Of a DNA stretch of 64,000 nt, positions 62,151-64,000 are shown piece after piece. Every line of letters starts with the position of its first letter. Position 1 is the first letter of the stretch. The translations under genes were made by a program, and so were the position numbers. The DNA is from Desulfosporosinus fructosivorans (GTDB lineage Bacteria > Bacillota > Desulfitobacteriia > Desulfitobacteriales > Desulfitobacteriaceae). Location: positions 1 to 64,000 of the forward strand of contig NZ_SPQQ01000012.1 in the NCBI RefSeq assembly GCF_004766045.1, written 5' to 3'. Under the pieces are notes generated by a model. That model ran no database searches and was not told the origin of the DNA. It saw only the letters and a program-made list of their open reading frames with translations.

Positions 62151-62333
62151 ATGAAAGAGTGTATTGCTTGTCATTCTAGACAAATAAAACAGGTGGATAT
62201 CATAACAAGAGATGATGTATTTACCTTAATTGAGAATAGTGAAGTAGTTGTTAGTCCACAAAGTCAAAAGATAATAAAGTTTGTTTGTTTAAATTGTGGA
62301 TTCCTAAACCTTTATGCAGAGGACTATTTTTAG
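62151..62333 (+). CDS. Small zinc-ribbon-like protein (60 residues)
   Basis: Two cysteine pairs, CIACHSRQIKQVD and CLNCGFLNLYAED, frame a short beta-rich centre, the pattern of a single zinc ribbon. AAAGGAGAG precedes the ATG. It lies between two identical 42-bp repeats, so it may have come in as a unit. Role unknown. 62420-62957 holds no gene, only a GCCCCGCAA/TTGCGGGGC hairpin near 62898. Confidence 0.6.
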   Translation: MKECIACHSRQIKQVDIITRDDVFTLIENSEVVVSPQSQKIIKFVCLNCGFLNLYAEDYF

Positions 62334-62377
62334 GAAACTGCTACCATAGTTTGCAACATGAATCCAAGGCAGCAAGT

Positions 62378-62419
62378 GGAATGGATACGCTTCCCCATAA
62401 CGTCGCTGTTATTACGCTC
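62378..62419. repeat. 42-bp direct repeat, copy 2
   Basis: Identical to 61906-61947. Confidence 0.8.
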
Positions 62420-62957
62420 TTATCTATCACCTATAAGCGAAATTAAAGTGTTTTTTTCTCAGTTACTTATTAAGACCGGGACGCTATTATCATATCGTGT
62501 TCATGTTTGCCTTAAAACAGATAATTGACACTTCTGGGTACTTATCAATAATTGACTAGTCGTATACTCAAGTCAATTGGTTTTTTGAATATTGTATTAA
62601 TTTGTTGAAGAGATCTCTCTAAGTAATATTTTGGTATTCAGATCGATCTCTACCATTTGAGAATTGCTTGACTACTCTAATCTCAGATCCTTCCGGCCGG
62701 CCAGATGCCTTTAATCCTGACTTGATGAAGTGTGAACAACAGAGAAGCCTGGAAGTTCTGTGTTAGCTTTTGTTGGTGAGCAATCCCATACCCATTTTCA
62801 TTTGTACTGTTTAAGTAGTCCAACTACTTTTAAAATTTAACGGAATCATGACTGAAGTGTCCACTGTAACTTAATAATCGGAATATCCTTATCTAATGCC
62901 CCGCAATTTGCGGGGCAGGTTAACTCACTGAGGATAACATTGGAGGAGGGGCATAAT

Positions 62958-64000
62958 ATGAAGAAGGTTATTATACTGACAGCAGAAGAGGCTGTTGATT
63001 TAGTTGAAGATGGGGACACTCTTTGTACAAGTGGATTTGTTGGAAATAGTCTTCCGGAAGCACTTTTTAAGGCTATAGAAAAGAAATTTTTAGAGACTGG
63101 CTATCCTCAAAATATAACTTTGTTTTATCCAGCATCACAAGGCAGCAGGAACGGCACAGGCGGTGATCATTTTGCTCACGAAGCTTTGGTTAAAAGAGTA
63201 ATAGCAGGTCATTTAAATACTGCTCCAAAGTTAGGCGAACTGTGTCTAGCTAATAAATGTGAAGGTTATAACTTACCACAAGGTGCTTTGGAATATATTA
63301 TTAGAGATGCTGCGGGTCATAGGCCTGGTACAATTACACATGTTGGATTAGGTACTTTTGTTGATCCAAGAAATGGCGGAGGTAAAATAAACGCTAGGAC
63401 GACAGAAGATTTAGTAGAAGTTATAAAAATCGGCAATGAAGAAAAGCTTTTCTACAAAGCATTTCCTATAGATATCGCCTTCCTTAGAGGTACTTATGCG
63501 GATGATTATGGTAATGTAACCCTAGAAAAAGAAGTAGCTACTATTGAGGTTACCTCTATAGCACAGGCAGTTATAAATAATGGTGGAAAAGTAATTGTTC
63601 AAGTGGAAAAGGTTGTAAAAGGTGGTACTTTAGACCCCAGACTGGTACAAATACCCGGCATTTATGTTCATGCTGTTGTAGAAGTAGTTGATATGAAAGA
63701 TCATGAACAAAGTGTTGGACATGAATATAATCCAGCACTTTGTGGGGAAGTAAGAGCACCTGAAGGTAGTGTGGAAATGACCCCCTTGACTATTAAAAAA
63801 GTTCTTGGCAGAAGAGCAGCTATGGAATTGGTAGAGGATACAGTTGTTAATTTAGGTGTAGGAACACCTGAGTATGTTGCTCAAGTTGCAAGTGAAGAAG
63901 GAATAGCAAGTTATATGACATTAACTGTTGAATCAGGGGCAATAGGTGGCAGTCCTCAAGGTGGAGCTAGATTTGGTGCTACTTTAAATCCTGACGCTAT
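62958..64000 (+). CDS. Propionate/acetate CoA-transferase (3' end outside window)
   Basis: The first 347 residues of a fused family I CoA-transferase. LTAEEAVDLVEDGDTLCTSG, FYPASQGSRNGTGGDHFAHE, NLPQGALEYIIRDAAGHRPG and LRGTYADDYGNVTLEKE belong to the alpha half; the beta half has VNLGVGTPEYVAQVASEEG and the catalytic Glu in VESGAIGGSPQGG. Transfers CoA between short-chain acids. GGAGGAGGG precedes the ATG. With the acyl-CoA dehydrogenase and thioesterase it makes a CoA-thioester module. Confidence 0.93.
   Translation, partial: MKKVIILTAEEAVDLVEDGDTLCTSGFVGNSLPEALFKAIEKKFLETGYPQNITLFYPASQGSRNGTGGDHFAHEALVKRVIAGHLNTAPKLGELCLANKCEGYNLPQGALEYIIRDAAGHRPGTITHVGLGTFVDPRNGGGKINARTTEDLVEVIKIGNEEKLFYKAFPIDIAFLRGTYADDYGNVTLEKEVATIEVTSIAQAVINNGGKVIVQVEKVVKGGTLDPRLVQIPGIYVHAVVEVVDMKDHEQSVGHEYNPALCGEVRAPEGSVEMTPLTIKKVLGRRAAMELVEDTVVNLGVGTPEYVAQVASEEGIASYMTLTVESGAIGGSPQGGARFGATLNPDA

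Noticed and set aside
62896..62918. Terminator or riboswitch ahead of the CoA-transferase gene
   Set aside because: A GC-rich 9-bp palindrome only; no T run and no known riboswitch core recognised.
1..64000. CRISPR array, tRNA or rRNA genes
   Set aside because: No regular short repeats with unique spacers and no tRNA or rRNA sequences were recognised on reading.

Overview
The window reads as chromosome of a low-to-mid GC, spore-forming anaerobic Firmicute. The best guess is a Desulfosporosinus/Desulfitobacterium-like member of the Peptococcaceae. This rests on strong AGGAGG ribosome sites with many TTG starts, a class III fructose-bisphosphatase, a GlpP antiterminator, a Spo0A-like N-terminal remnant, ferredoxin-type aldo/keto reductase and GlpABC, and CoA-thioester metabolism. 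The genus is inference. No rRNA, tRNA or CRISPR array was seen.

Layout. 1-5.3 kb: the end of a lipid glycosyltransferase gene, then a galactofuranose-type glycan cassette (UDP-galactopyranose mutase, two paralogous GT2 enzymes, a flippase-like membrane protein). The cassette lies between a truncated and an intact copy of the same histidine kinase gene. 5.5-8.4 kb: two-component system and a probable cytochrome b membrane protein with a response-regulator box in its promoter. 8.5-13.7 kb: small genes, amtB-glnK behind a leader with tandem hairpins, a truncated sigma-region-4-like protein, an amidohydrolase remnant and a zinc-ribbon protein. 13.9-19.1 kb: class III FBPase and a rifampin phosphotransferase carrying a small palindromic in-frame insertion. 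19.3-24.4 kb: a flavin-type oxidase and an Rrf2 regulator divergent from one symmetric palindrome, then cytidine deaminase, lipoprotein, LysE exporter with AraC regulator, thioesterase and a DUF3795 protein. 24.4-26.1 kb: a graveyard of a MITE-like repeat, an IS91-type chimera and a broken poly-gamma-glutamate hydrolase gene. 26.5-36.9 kb: sigma-54-promoted metallo-hydrolase, a four-domain CoA-disulfide reductase/rhodanese/TusA/DsrE fusion with a CsoR/CstR-like operator, TetR with a Tat-exported nitroreductase, flavodoxin, Crp/Fnr, OsmC and a CopZ-like Fe-S protein. 37-38 kb: a Spo0A-like fragment cut by an IS200/IS605 remnant.

38.2-52.9 kb is the most striking block, a glycerol locus: glpA, a RuBisCO-like protein, glpB, glpC, pyruvate kinase, enolase, glpK, glpF, a HAD phosphatase, glpP and an iron alcohol dehydrogenase. 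Two nearly identical leaders, each with a terminator and a competing stem, precede glpA and glpK, and the locus encodes the GlpP antiterminator that probably reads them. A RuBisCO-like protein in such a setting, keeping the carbamylated-lysine motif, suggests an uncharacterised step in glycerol or related polyol-phosphate use.

53.1-64 kb: a fusion of a TetM/EF-G-like ribosomal GTPase with a C-terminal Rae1/YacP-type NYN nuclease; an aldo/keto reductase-MerR-flavoprotein operon with a MerR-type 19-bp-spacer promoter; a pyrE fragment; a FlK-like thioesterase, a MarR regulator and an acyl-CoA dehydrogenase that share an operator sequence; and the start of a propionate/acetate CoA-transferase gene, cut by the window end.
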